The notes beneath the pieces are model-generated. The model saw only the letters and a list, made by a program, of their open reading frames with translations, was not told the origin of the DNA and did not search any database. From Gloeopeniophorella convolvens (lineage: Eukaryota; Basidiomycota; Agaricomycetes; Russulales): 64,000 nt of DNA. The translations under genes were made by a program, and so were the position numbers. Positions 10,860 to 20,863 of this stretch are shown piece by piece (position 1 is the stretch's first letter; each line of letters opens with the position of its first letter). The stretch lies in assembly GCA_022496205.1 (NCBI GenBank), contig WTXD01000002.1:124001-188000 (forward strand). The letters are read 5' to 3'.

Positions 10860-11150
10860 GCCTGTTTATCTAATCTCCACGCGATAGCTTAGCAAGCTTG
10901 ACATTATTCCCAATGAGTACTTGCTCAGTCACCAATGGTTCAGAACGGTGCCGAGCACAGCTGATGATGCGCCTAACTGGAACGGAAAAAACATACTGTA
11001 TGATGTGGGCAACAATAATATAAGCATCGCGCAAGCCACGGAGCCCGGGGCGCTCTTAGGGCCCGGGCCCAGCGCCATTTTCATGCACTCAGTGTCTGAT
11101 GACTGTCTAAGGTTTCGACGTAGCAACACGGCTGGGTACAGCGGCAATAT
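10860..11150 (-). pseudogene. Possible remnant of a multi-pass membrane protein gene
   Basis: On the minus strand one frame reads ACAMLILLLPTSYSMFFPF and then GASSAVLGTVLNHW, followed by a stop and further short open pieces. The pattern of a polar loop, a hydrophobic helix and then a Trp-containing junction recalls fungal multi-pass membrane proteins with an LPYRYSIPL...HWLxSQS block. The match is by eye and weak. If real, the gene is decayed, because stops interrupt it and no consistent exon chain could be built. Confidence 0.22.
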
Positions 11151-11785
11151 GCTCGAGTTCAGAACAGGTAGTCAACCTTCCGTGATCTCTTCTCCGCCTC
11201 CGACTCATCCTGGTATTGGGGGAAGATGCTATACAATAGTAGTTGCGCCCAGGCAACATACCGAATGATGCATGCCGTACACCGACGAGGTGTGCTTCCA
11301 GTACTCCGGCAGCCGCGCTACACATACACGCAATACCTACCGGACGTTCATCTTTTCTATAGTGGCTGTAGCTTGTTGGGTCGGGATGCGGATGTACGGT
11401 CGTCCGTTGTTTGCCTTTCGGGACTTGCGGTTGTGGAGGATGGTGTGCTGTCAGTGCAACCGTTTTCGCTAGTTGTAGCTTATCAAGCTTGGAGACCCTG
11501 CTCCCTTTCCGCCTGTTCGGGTCGTTCTTACCAGGATCAAGTATCATGGCTTCTTCGTTTGCGTGAAATTCTTGATGCATATATCAGGCAAAAATCGTAT
11601 CGGCGAGCTGGCTTTGACGGGCTTTGGGTTTTGTAATCAGATAACAGACATACAGCGCAACATATCAACGCTGCAGCTCCCGCGCCTCGGAGAGCATGGC
11701 TGCCGCCTCTGGGAAGCGAGGCACGACATGACAGGAAAACGAAACAGGGCGGCTGCGCTCGCACGTGTCAGTGCACCAAGGACGG

Positions 11786-13622
11786 CTACAAAAAAGGAAG
11801 ATATTTCACGCACTTGACCAGCGAGTCACCGACGTAATCGTCGACGTTCACAGGCTCCTCGTTACCCTTCGCATCCTTCTTGCGCTCGAACTTCATCGCC
11901 CACAGCAGCGTCGCGATGTCAATGAACAACGAGTTGTTCGCCAGGTACTTGCCCACGCAGGCCCGTCGGCCATATCCGTAGGCCATGTGTCCCTCCTCAC
12001 GCGCATCTGGCGGCCCGGGCACGAGCCCACCCGCCTTGTCCAGGAAACGCGCAGGGTTAAAGCGCGCAGCATCCGCACCGTACAGCGCGGGGTCGTGATT
12101 GCATTGCCAGATATTGGGGATGACGAGCGTGCCGCGCGGGATGAACACGCCCTCGTACCAGTCGTCCGAGATGGACACGTGTGGCACACCGAGGCGGACG
12201 GACGGGCGCCAGCGTAGGACTTCCTTCACCATTGCTTGGATGTAGGGAAGGTGTGGGAAGTCGGCGAAAGATGGGAGGCGGCCGCGGCCCACGACAGCAT
12301 CGAGCTCTCCTTGGGCACGAACCTGCGTCTCGGGGTATGCCAACATCGCAGCGCACCACCACATTAGGCCGCCTGCTGTTGTTTCGGAGGCCGCGGTGCT
12401 TTGGAGCCACGTTCCGCGATAAATGATGTGTAGTCAAGGGCATGGATACAGCGTACTCACAACATATCGCCAGCAGTCCAGACGGTCTCGACGTTCGAAA
12501 GACCGAAACGCTTTTGCTGTTGGATCAGGGTCGCGCTCATGCTTGGCCGGTCAATCTCGTTCTTCTGTTAATCCAGAGGGCACAGACGAAAAATTAGGAA
12601 GGATCTGCTATCCCTATAACTGGACTAACCACATCGTTTTGGACTTTGCTAAACAGTTCGTGGAACATGGTGTTGGCTTCTTGATGATACTGCTCTGCTG
12701 TCCGTTTCCATTTCGCAAACCTGGCGGACAACGAGAAACCGTTAGCATGCTGAGATCGGCCGCGGCAAACCGACAGACCTGCTCGGGACGTGCTTTAACC
12801 ACGGGAAGAACTCCACCCAATGCGCTCCCGGTTGCGTCGTCGCCAATACTCGTTCGTTGTGCTTATTGATCTTGGCGACGTTGGGGTTATCATCAACCTC
12901 GATGGGCGGCAGGTCGTATACGACAGACATAATCATCGAGGCGGAGGTGCGGCGCATGTGCTTGTCCATGTCAACCGGGTCGGCAAGCACGCTGTGAGCA
13001 AGGAAGATAGCCTCCCGCGCCTGAATTTCATGATAGTTCTTGACGACGTTCTTGCTAAAGCTGTCTTGCGCGGCTCTGCGCATGCGCCGCCACCTGTCGG
13101 AAAGTCAGCTTCTGCATCAGCACCGGAGCCCTCGGTAGTGTGGACCTAGCTCAAGCTCACAGGTCGGTGGATCGCGCCAACGCCATCGCCATACCGCGCT
13201 CGACAAACTCGCTCGCCACGATGAAATGAGGCCTGTCTATGTAGATCGACGATTTTCTGTCCAAAAGATCTGCGGCGGCCTTTTGGGTGTTCAGGAAGAG
13301 CATACGTTGTCCTAGCGCAGTCATGTAGATCATATCCCCTATAGAGACGTCAGACGGAAGCGAGAAGAATAGAATGACACTCACCGTGCTTTGAACGGCA
13401 GTCAGGGGAAAATAGCCATCGTCTGTCCATTAATTGCAGTGCGTTCCCGAGGATGGGGAGACCTCGGGGGCCGGGAGGCAGGTGTCGCCAGCTGCTCCTG
13501 ACGTACCGCGTCCAGATAACGGTCAGGAGGGCGACAACGATCCCACTGAGGGAGAGGAGATGATGCGGTCCCATGCCCCACCAGCTTGGTGAGACAGAGG
13601 GGTCCTTCGCGGGGATGGACAT
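11786..13622 (-). CDS. Cytochrome P450 monooxygenase
   Basis: Six exons (introns 46, 67, 58, 65 and 62 bp) give 512 aa, the usual P450 length. The N-terminus is a membrane anchor (LLSLSGIVVALLTVIW) followed by the Pro-rich hinge HLPPGPRGLPILGNALQL, placing it on the ER membrane. Later landmarks: WRRMRRAAQDSF (helix C), I-helix TAASETTAGGLMWW with the acid-Thr pair, KEVLRWRP (the ExxR motif), PRGTLVIPNIWQCNHDP, FNPARFL, and the heme loop YGYGRRACVGKYLANN whose cysteine binds the heme iron. The first heme-loop aromatic residue is Tyr instead of the usual Phe. The style is that of the expanded O-demethylating and xenobiotic P450 clans of Agaricomycetes, but the substrate cannot be read from the sequence. 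There is no secondary-metabolite core enzyme next to it. Confidence 0.93.
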
Positions 13623-14028
13623 CGTTCGTTCGTCGCGGCGTGACCCGCTTCGCGAGGTTATATATCAACAACGTGCAGCGGCGTACGGCAGTCTTGGGGG
13701 CCCGGAGATCGCCCGAACGAGGTGGATCGGAAGCAGGGAGCGAATCCTGGAGGCGAATCCGCCTCTCTTCGTGGTGCGACCATGCCAGACTCGGCCATGC
13801 ACTTTGCTCGCCTCACTGACAACACGGCGGCGAAGATCGTGATATGGGACTGGTGGACATGGTTAACAGTAGCGACGAGGAATGGGCGATGCAAGTATGG
13901 GTCGTGAGGCGCGCTTTGCCAAGAAGTTACAAATGCTGTGATATTGGCTGGATGAGCGCCGCGCAAAAGCCGCCGAGAGTGGGCGAACAACGGGGGCGGG
14001 AGCTTATATATGTATGCTTCCGTTCTGG

Positions 14029-14290
14029 TCAGACCTGAGATTTGACACGAGCGCGCCAGCCTTCGCTGCTTACAAGTCCTCTTCGCTGGCAGTGGTTGTA
14101 GTGCGAAGTTTCTCGCGGGATCAGTGTGGCAAGCAAATGTTCGCAACTCGCTTGTTCGCCGGCTCGGGTGCGCAGCCACGTGGCGAAGGCCGGGCAGATC
14201 CGTGCCATGCCGCTCTGTATCATGGCGTCTTGCAGAAGCTCTTCCTCCTCGCTGGTACCCTTGGGGCTCTGGATGGGGCTCTGAATGGGT
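14029..14290 (-). CDS. Unrecognised open reading segment, possibly an exon of a small gene
   Basis: The minus strand encodes SPKGTSEEEELLQDAMIQSG and continues MARICPAFATWLRTRAGEQ before a stop near 14029. The amphipathic, acidic-then-hydrophobic character looks like real protein rather than a shadow, and no better frame overlaps it. I could not find a convincing upstream exon: the nearest candidate splice pair would make a 21-bp intron. I do not recognise the family. It may be a fragment. Confidence 0.2.
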
Positions 14291-14633
14291 CACTCACACA
14301 CTTTTCCAAGAGCGTTCCGAGGCCCCGGCGTAGTTGTGCTAAGGCCTCCGTCGATGCCGTGATGAAAGAGCGGAAACTGAAGGGCCCATCCCTGTGAGCA
14401 TTTTCTTCCTGCAGTTGGATACGTATTATGTGTAAGACAAAAAAGCGTCCTTTCTTCTCGCCAGGTCTCGCCGATCCAGCAATGTCATGATATGCGTCGC
14501 AGGAGCCTCTTTTGCGCACTGCGCTCGTCCGCGGTCAGGACGCGGATGTGGAACATATATGTGTGCATGTTCAGGCCAATGCGGCCTCAGCATGCGGTCC
14601 GAGCACACGGCCCTCTGCCCCTACGGTTCGATC

Positions 14634-14693
14634 TGCCACAACCCTCGTCATCTGATGTGTCTCGGGACGATAATGTCCAAGAGGGTTGTGGCA
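14634..14693. repeat. 13-bp perfect inverted repeat with a 34-bp loop
   Basis: TGCCACAACCCTC at 14634-14646 is the reverse complement of 14681-14693. It lies about 75 bp upstream of the FunK1 A start codon and could be a stem-loop in the leader or a pair of operator half-sites. Confidence 0.7.
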
Positions 14694-14765
14694 AGACTCT
14701 GAAGTCAAAACTGGTGGGTCGCCGCCGCTCGCTCCAAACTCTCCGTGCAACTCTGACCTTAGACC

Positions 14766-17118
14766 ATGGCTAAGCCCAGCATCACCTCCGAAATACCTGG
14801 CACCAATCGTGGCAATCTCTCTGGGAAGCTCACTTCTGCTACATTGCATCCCAGCAATGACGGTGGCTCAAGCGAAGTGCGCAAGTCTACTCTTGACCGA
14901 CGCAACATAGATCATCTCCTAAAGACAACGTGCGACAATCGCGACAGATTCGTTGGGCCCATGCCTGTGAATGAATTTCTGGATGAATTTGTTCCTCGAG
15001 TACCTGACGAACGGCCCCTGATTTGTAACCCAGTAAATGAGGAGAATTTGGCACGTTGTTCTACTTGATCATCGAGCTCTGGGCTAATGAGCACCATCGT
15101 CAGATCGACACTATTCGCGACGCTGGCATCTGCCCCAATCTAGTCTTTGTAAACGCTGCAGAAGACCCTCACGAGAGGTTTGAGCCGGAACCGGACGTTG
15201 CTATATTCTCCAGATCTCGGTTCTGCACTGAGGCGCATTGGTCCTCCGCCGAGCTTTGGCTTCAAATGAGGCGCGAAGATGACGACTTTTTCCTTCCAAA
15301 CGAATTCGTGGAGACCCACGAAACCATTCTAACCAGCCATATCGACCTTCTTGAACGAGATTACGTGGAATGCGGAGAGCTTATTGACTGCATGACCGTT
15401 GTTCATCGCGTCCAGTTTCGTGCATTCTCCTTCGCTGTCGCCCTTTTCGGATCCAAAGCGCGTCTCCTTCGCTGGGATCGCAGTGGGATCATCTATACCG
15501 ATCTCTTCGAATGGGTGGACTCGGATACGCTTTTCGAATTCTTCTGGCGATTCGACCACCTTTCCGATGCCGACCGAGGCTATGATACTACTGTACGCTC
15601 GGTCACCAAAGACGAGGCTGCGGTGGCACTTCCCAAACTACGACAATATCCTGGCTTCGAAGATCTGACGCGAGATGACCTCCACAAATTCCTTGTCAGG
15701 GACGACTGCCTCTGCAACGAGGATCCCCGATATTACGTCGCTCCGGAGCCCTCTTGGGCCACCGACAAGCTGATAGGCCGCGCTACCTTCGGTTTCATAG
15801 CCTATGACCTTGCGAACAGCAATCTGGTCTACCTGAAGGACTTCTGGCGCCGCGATTTGCCGGGAACTCCAAAGGAAGGAGACGTCTATCGTGAGCTCGA
15901 AGCGGCTAAAGTCTCAAACATCGCCAAGCTGGGTCGAGCTGGCGACGTACCCTTGACGCCTGAATGTTCAACGATGTCCCCATGCGCTATCCAGAGGACC
16001 CGTACGCAAGACTTTGTCAAGAAGGATGGCCGGGCTCAGTGGTGTTTCGGGAGCCCTCGAGTGGAACCATACGTGCACTACCGACTCGTTCTTGATACGC
16101 TCGGGAAGCCGTTGGATCACTTCGAATCTACTCGGCAGCTGTGCGAGGTGATCCGAGACGCCATCGTAGGTCAGTGATCGAGACATGTTGTTTTTTGCTC
16201 GTATCTCTGAAAAGACATCTGCAGCTCATAGTGAGGCATACGAGAGAACTCGTATCTTGCATCGGGACGTAAGCGCGGGCAACATTCTCATCACTGATGA
16301 CGGAAGAGGTATCCTCATTGACTGGGAGCTGTCAACAAAGGTGATGACAGATGCGAAAGGGCGACCCAGACGAGTTTCACGGCGCACGGTAAGATACACA
16401 TCGTCATATCACTTCCGTACCGTGTTCGTGGACTGATCAGCTCAACTTTTATCAGGGCACATGGCAGTTCATATCCACCGGGCTGTTGATTCGACCATCG
16501 TCGAAGTTCCACGAACTCTCAGACGACTTGGAGTCCTTCTTTTGGGTGCTCATATATCAACTTTTTCGCTTTCGGATCCCAAGCGAAGCTATGACTGCTG
16601 TTTATCTTCCTCAAGTACAATTTATTTTCAACCAGTGTTGCCCCAGCGAGAAGGTCGCCACAGGGGGGATTGGGAAGCGGCAATTTCTTGCCGGCACGTC
16701 GGGCCCATACACCCTCTCGCTTTTCGTTAAGACGCGCTGTCTCGACATCGTCAAGGAGATACACGCCCTCTTCAGATCCGCTTACCACCTTACCACGGCG
16801 GTCGCTAATAAGGATGTGGATCACGTGATTGAAGATTATAGGGCTCGCGATCCTACGGTCCAGCAAGCTCTCCAAAAGCTTCGATCTTCCAAAGCTCTAC
16901 TAGATATCATAAACAAGCATCTGGCATCTCCTTGGGGCGTCGCTAATGATGGTAGTCTGGCTCTGCCGTCTACTGATCCAACAAGCCCATCGGCCAAGCA
17001 ACTCAAGCGAAAAGGAGCCCCAGATACTAGTTCTGGTAGCGATGAGCACCGGAGTGCCAGGAAGCGTCGAAAGGGCTACTTGCCCCCTGGATCAAGTCCT
17101 TCGGGACACTTTGCATGA
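14766..17118 (+). CDS. FunK1-type fungal protein kinase, copy A
   Basis: Four exons give 725 aa. FunK1 (Pkinase_fungal) is a protein-kinase family expanded in mushrooms; substrates are unknown. Order of parts: an N-terminal box RDRFVGPMPVNEFLDEFVP (about residue 60), a long helper region (PDVAIFSRSRF, FSFAVALFGSKARLLRWDRS, LFEFFWRF) and then the kinase. The glycine loop is LIGRATFGFIAYD, the probable ATP lysine is in LVYLKDFWR, helix C is GDVYRELEAAK, the catalytic loop is HRDVSAGNILI, and GILIDWEL replaces DFG with DWE. The C-lobe has FHELSDDLESFFWVLIYQ. The tail is basic (KRKGAP, SARKRRKGYLPPGSSPS), a likely nuclear signal. The first intron has a GC donor (15051-15103). Introns 2 and 3 are 16170-16224 and 16389-16455. 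A is the member nearest the P450 and is transcribed toward B. Confidence 0.9.
15051..15103 (+). other. GC-AG intron in FunK1 copy A
   Basis: The paralogues B, C and E all splice at this place with a phase-0 GT donor after a conserved ...EG/ETF segment. In A the matching donor is GCACGT where B has GTACGT. Using it (53 bp, acceptor CGTCAG) the exons sum to 2178 bases, exactly 726 codons, and join to IDTIRDAGICPNL as in the paralogues. No GT donor in reach keeps the frame. Confidence 0.75.
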
Positions 17119-18019
17119 CCATATCTTTACAAGTAGATCTGATCCTTGACAATTTACGACTCGGGTCATGACAAGCATCGCTGCGCCTAGTGTTGTCTCG
17201 TTGCGCATATCTGTATCTTATTTTCTGCATATTAATTGTCCTCCCTAATGCCTCATTGCCAACGTCTCCTGGCGCATGTCCAATTCGGACTGGATGACTT
17301 CGATTCCGACGATCGCGAAGCGTTTGGGATTCAAGTTGGTTTGCGCGGATGTTGACTCCGCGACAATACGAACAAAGTTTATTGACGCTGCTTCTTTGTG
17401 AGTCTTCGGCTACGACAAAACGTCTCCTCGACAATTGGAATTCGACCACGGTCTCAGAGTGTTCCTAGCGCCAATGTGACCTCAGACCGTTGTGCCGCAT
17501 GGCGTTTCGACGCCGGGACATACCGCTGTCGAACAGTTTCAAATCTGTCGCATCTCTGACAACAACACACCTCTCTGTGGCCCCACTAGCTTTCGGTATC
17601 ATGCAGTGGCGTTCGCTTTGGACGTGATGTATAATGAGGCGGACGTGCCCGTGGTCGTCTGGGCCAGGATCTTGGGAGCTCAAGCGCCCCAAACCGATGC
17701 ATCTTCCAACGACACTGCCTTTCAAGAGTTTGCGGCCAGACATGCACAGACAATGGCATCGTACCCGTGATCAGAGACTGAAAGGTAGGAGGTATGGGAC
17801 TCCATAGGCGTAGACGAGCGCCAAGCATTACTCGGAAACGCCTTGGCAGGCTCGATAGCGATAGCCTCATTACCGTTGCTGACAAAAAAAAAGCCTCGCT
17901 ACAGGTTCCAGTGCACAGGCGGGATAAATGGTGATAACAATTGCACGGGAAACGAGTATACAAGCGCGACAGGATATGCAGCACCGAAGCTTTATATAAT
18001 TCTGGTGTTGTGGCAGCTA
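17119..18019. other. Intergenic region between convergent FunK1 genes A and B
   Basis: About 0.9 kb of 3' flanks. A plus-strand open frame at 17492-17770 (93 codons) includes PLCGPTSFRYHAVAFALDVM and DVPVVVWARILGAQ. I do not recognise it, and no exon partners were found. It might be a fragment of a degenerated gene. Confidence 0.35.
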
Positions 18020-20486
18020 TCACGGCTTTCCCAATGATCCCAAGCTGCTTAGCACGTTGCCGTGTAGTGTTGGCGAGTTCGCAAGCGTGAAATCGCTGTG
18101 ATAGCTGAGGCTCCTCTGTTGGATGCTGGCAGGTCTCGAACTTGATCCGGGTGGCGAGTACCATCTGCGAGCTGGGTAGAAGTCTTCGCGCGGGTCGGCG
18201 TGAAACGCCTGCCCATGCTTACGCTTCTTACTTGCCAATGCACTCGGGCGAATTTCCCCCAAGTATTCGCTGGCGTCGTCAGTTATCTCCCAGGGCGACT
18301 TCAGGTGCTTTTCCAGAATGTCCAGTAAGGCTCTCGAAGATCGAAGGGTTGTATGAGCTGCTTGGACAAGGGGGTCACGTGCCCTCTTCTCTTCTATTTT
18401 GCGCTGCATCGACTCCGAGAAGAGGCCTGCCTCCACGGCTACATGAAGGTAGAAGTCCGCGAAAAGTCCGCGCATCTCTTCAACGATTTCGTTGCATGGT
18501 GTTTTCACGAGTTCTTCGATTATTCCAGATGCTAGAGTGCTGTCTTTGAGACAAAGGCACTTCCCGGTGCCTCCTACGACTGCACGGAGTGTGTCGGACT
18601 TGGCGGAGGAATCGAAGACATGCGTGATAGCGTCTCGGAATTCTTGGCGCATTGACATGTGAGCCCCGCGGCATTGAACGATCTGGTACAGCAGCACCCA
18701 GAAGAAGGACTCCAAATCGTCCTGGAGCTCATGAGGCCTGGTTGTAGGGTTCATTAAGAGACCCATCGATATAAATTGCCACGTCCCCTGAGTTGCGTTA
18801 ATTGAGCATCGGTCGGTGCGAAACGAGGACAAGGGAAGTCTCACAGTACGTGTTGCGCGCCTGGGCCTCCCCCCACCATCCCTTGGCAGCTTCTTCGAGA
18901 GATCCCAGTCGATGAGGATGCCCTTTCCATCATCACCGATGAGTATGTTGCCTGCGCTCACGTCACGATGCAAGATACCGGTCCCCCCATATGCCTCACT
19001 GTGGGCTATAGACGAGGATGCATGAGCGATGTTAACGGAACAAACGATTGCTTCGGTCATGACTAACCTATGATGGCGTCTCTGATTACCTCGCACAGTT
19101 GCCGAGTAGACTTGAACTGATGCAGAGGTTTCCCCAGCGTATTGAGGACGAGGCGGTAGTGCACGTAAGGCTCTACTCTGGGACGCCCTGGACACCACTT
19201 TACTAGACCGGCTTCTTTGACAAAGTCTTGCGTACGAGTCCTTTGAACGCTCGTCGACCGTTTTGATCCGGGGTTTAAGGGGACGTCACCCGCCCGCCCG
19301 AGTTTCGCGATGTGCGAAACGTTCTTTCCTTCGAGCTCGCGATAGATGTCCCCTTCCTTTTGAATGTCTGGCAAATCAAGACGCCAGAAGTCCTTGAGAT
19401 AGACCAGGCCGCCCGTCGCAAGATCGTAGGCGAGATAGCCGAAGGTGGCACGGCCTACCAGCGCATTGGTGGTCCAGGCGGCTTCAGTGGAAGCAATATA
19501 GTACCGAGGTTCTTCGTCGTGAATAACATCGTCCTGGACGAGAAATTTGCTGAAGTTGTCGCCCCTCAGGTCTTCGTAGCCTTCACGGGTTCGCAATTTT
19601 GGCAGAGCCCGGGCGATCTCGTCCTCTGTGGCTGGAAAGACAGTGGGGTCATGACCGCGCTCAGCAGGCGAGAGGTAATTGAAGCGCCAGAAGAATTCGA
19701 AGAGCGTTTCTGGGTGCGTTGTCCATTCGAATGGTTGTGTGTAGACAACCCCGCTGCGATCCCAGCGGAACAGGCGACCGGTGTTTCCAAAGAGGGCGAC
19801 GGAGAAAGAAAAAACACGGAATTGGATGCGATGAAGAGTGGAAGCATATTCGATCATCTGGCCACACACCGGCCAGAGACCTTTGTTGTATGCGAGGTGA
19901 CTGAGAGGATTCTTCGGATCGGCCCTTAACGATTTATCGGGTATGAAGAAATCCTCTGATGCGCGTTTGTTTTCGATCCAAAATTCGGTAGCTCCCCAGT
20001 CAGCCCCTGCATCAAAATGAGAACGAGAAAACACCGAGATATCGGGTTTTATCATGAGTGAAGTAGTAGCAACGCCGTTGGTGGTATTCTTGAAACGCAA
20101 GTTGGGACAGAGGCCGGAGCCATGAATTGCATCGATCTAAAATATAATTGTCAGTGCTGAGCGTCGGGGATTAGTGAGGATGTTGGACGTACAAAAGTAC
20201 CTTCAGTGTTCGAGGCAGAAAAGTCCTTGGAGAATGCTACGCAATCCTTAGGGCATGCCATGGGGGCCTCTGGAACAAATTCCTTCAAAAAATCGTCCAC
20301 AGGCATAGGTCCGACGAATTTGTCCATTATAGCAAGGGTCATGTCGTTATAGCGTAGTTTAGCGGCAGCTTCAGACTCGTTGGGGTCAGACGGACGCGCT
20401 ACGACGTCTTTGATGAGGGGGGTGGTGTCCGATAGGATCTTGTAGGCGATATTTTCGGATCCTGGAGGGGTACTGGGTTCAGCCAT
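18020..20486 (-). CDS. FunK1-type fungal protein kinase, copy B
   Basis: Four exons with introns at 18788-18844, 19006-19067 and 20137-20192 (57, 62 and 56 bp) give 763 aa. The start MAEPSTPPGSENIAYK was chosen over an upstream in-frame Met at 20603 because pseudogene E shows a matching NTPPGS segment. N-terminal box: IMDKFVGPMPVDDFLKEFVP. Then KPDISVFSRSHF, FRVFSFSVALFGNTGRLFRW, the glycine loop LVGRATFGYLAYD, lysine segment LVYLKDFWRLDLP, helix C GDIYRELEGKN, catalytic loop TGILHRDVSAGNILIG, and GILIDWDLSKKL (DWD for DFG). C-lobe motif: PHELQDDLESFFWVLLYQIV. The tail carries KKRKHGQAF and YSPPGSSSRP. All kinase residues needed for activity seem to be present. B is divergent from C across a 377-bp spacer and is the closest relative of broken copy E, 33 kb away. 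Confidence 0.92.
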
Positions 20487-20863
20487 ATTGTGAGGAACCG
20501 TGCGGATAGTTGTAGAAAGCCATCTTACTCTCTGAGTATTTAAAGCCTGGGCGATACTTGCAGTCACAGGAATGAAAATTGCACAGAGACACACGCTAGA
20601 CACACGCTAGGACGGGTAGTTGAGGTGGCGAGAGTTAGGCGCAACAGTGTGTGGACCAATGAGGAGGCGAGAGTCAGGCGCAGCAGTGGGCGGACTAAGC
20701 CTGGTTGCAGGATACTAGCGACACTCGAGGCCTGAGTTGACACAAAAGTACAAGCTAGTGCGAGTCCCGGTTGCAGTGGCATGCCACAACCCAAGGGCCC
20801 GCGACTTGCCGAGGCCGCGACGCGTTCAATAGCGCGTTCATTACATAATAACGACGGTGCCAA
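20487..20863. promoter_or_regulatory. Shared upstream region of divergent FunK1 genes B and C, with repeats
   Basis: 377 bp lie between the chosen starts. It holds an 11-bp tandem repeat ACACACGCTAG at 20589-20599 and 20600-20610. It also holds a 38-bp imperfect direct repeat at 20622-20659 and 20661-20698. These repeated elements are in the right place to act on both kinase genes, but no known factor site was recognised. Confidence 0.4.
20622..20698. repeat. 38-bp imperfect direct repeat
   Basis: Two adjacent units, each starting GAGG and containing GGCGAGAGT and AGGCGCA, differ at about six positions. They lie between divergent FunK1 genes B and C. Confidence 0.8.

Larger units (their letters stand above)
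10019..11785. other. 1.8-kb region without a convincing intact gene
   Basis: Between the seven-helix protein gene and the P450. It contains a 10-bp repeat triplet at 10332-10361 and hydrophobic minus-strand fragments between about 10860 and 11150 (listed separately). No intact reading frame with sensible splice sites was found on either strand. Confidence 0.5.
13623..14765. other. 1.1-kb intergenic region between P450 and FunK1 gene A
   Basis: It contains an unresolved minus-strand open frame (14029-14290, separate entry) and a 13-bp inverted repeat at 14634-14646 and 14681-14693. Nothing else could be supported. Confidence 0.5.

Noticed and set aside
13658..14293. 211-codon minus-strand frame in the P450 to FunK1 A spacer
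   Set aside because: Not protein-like; another frame of the same strand (14029-14290) looks better, though still uncertain.
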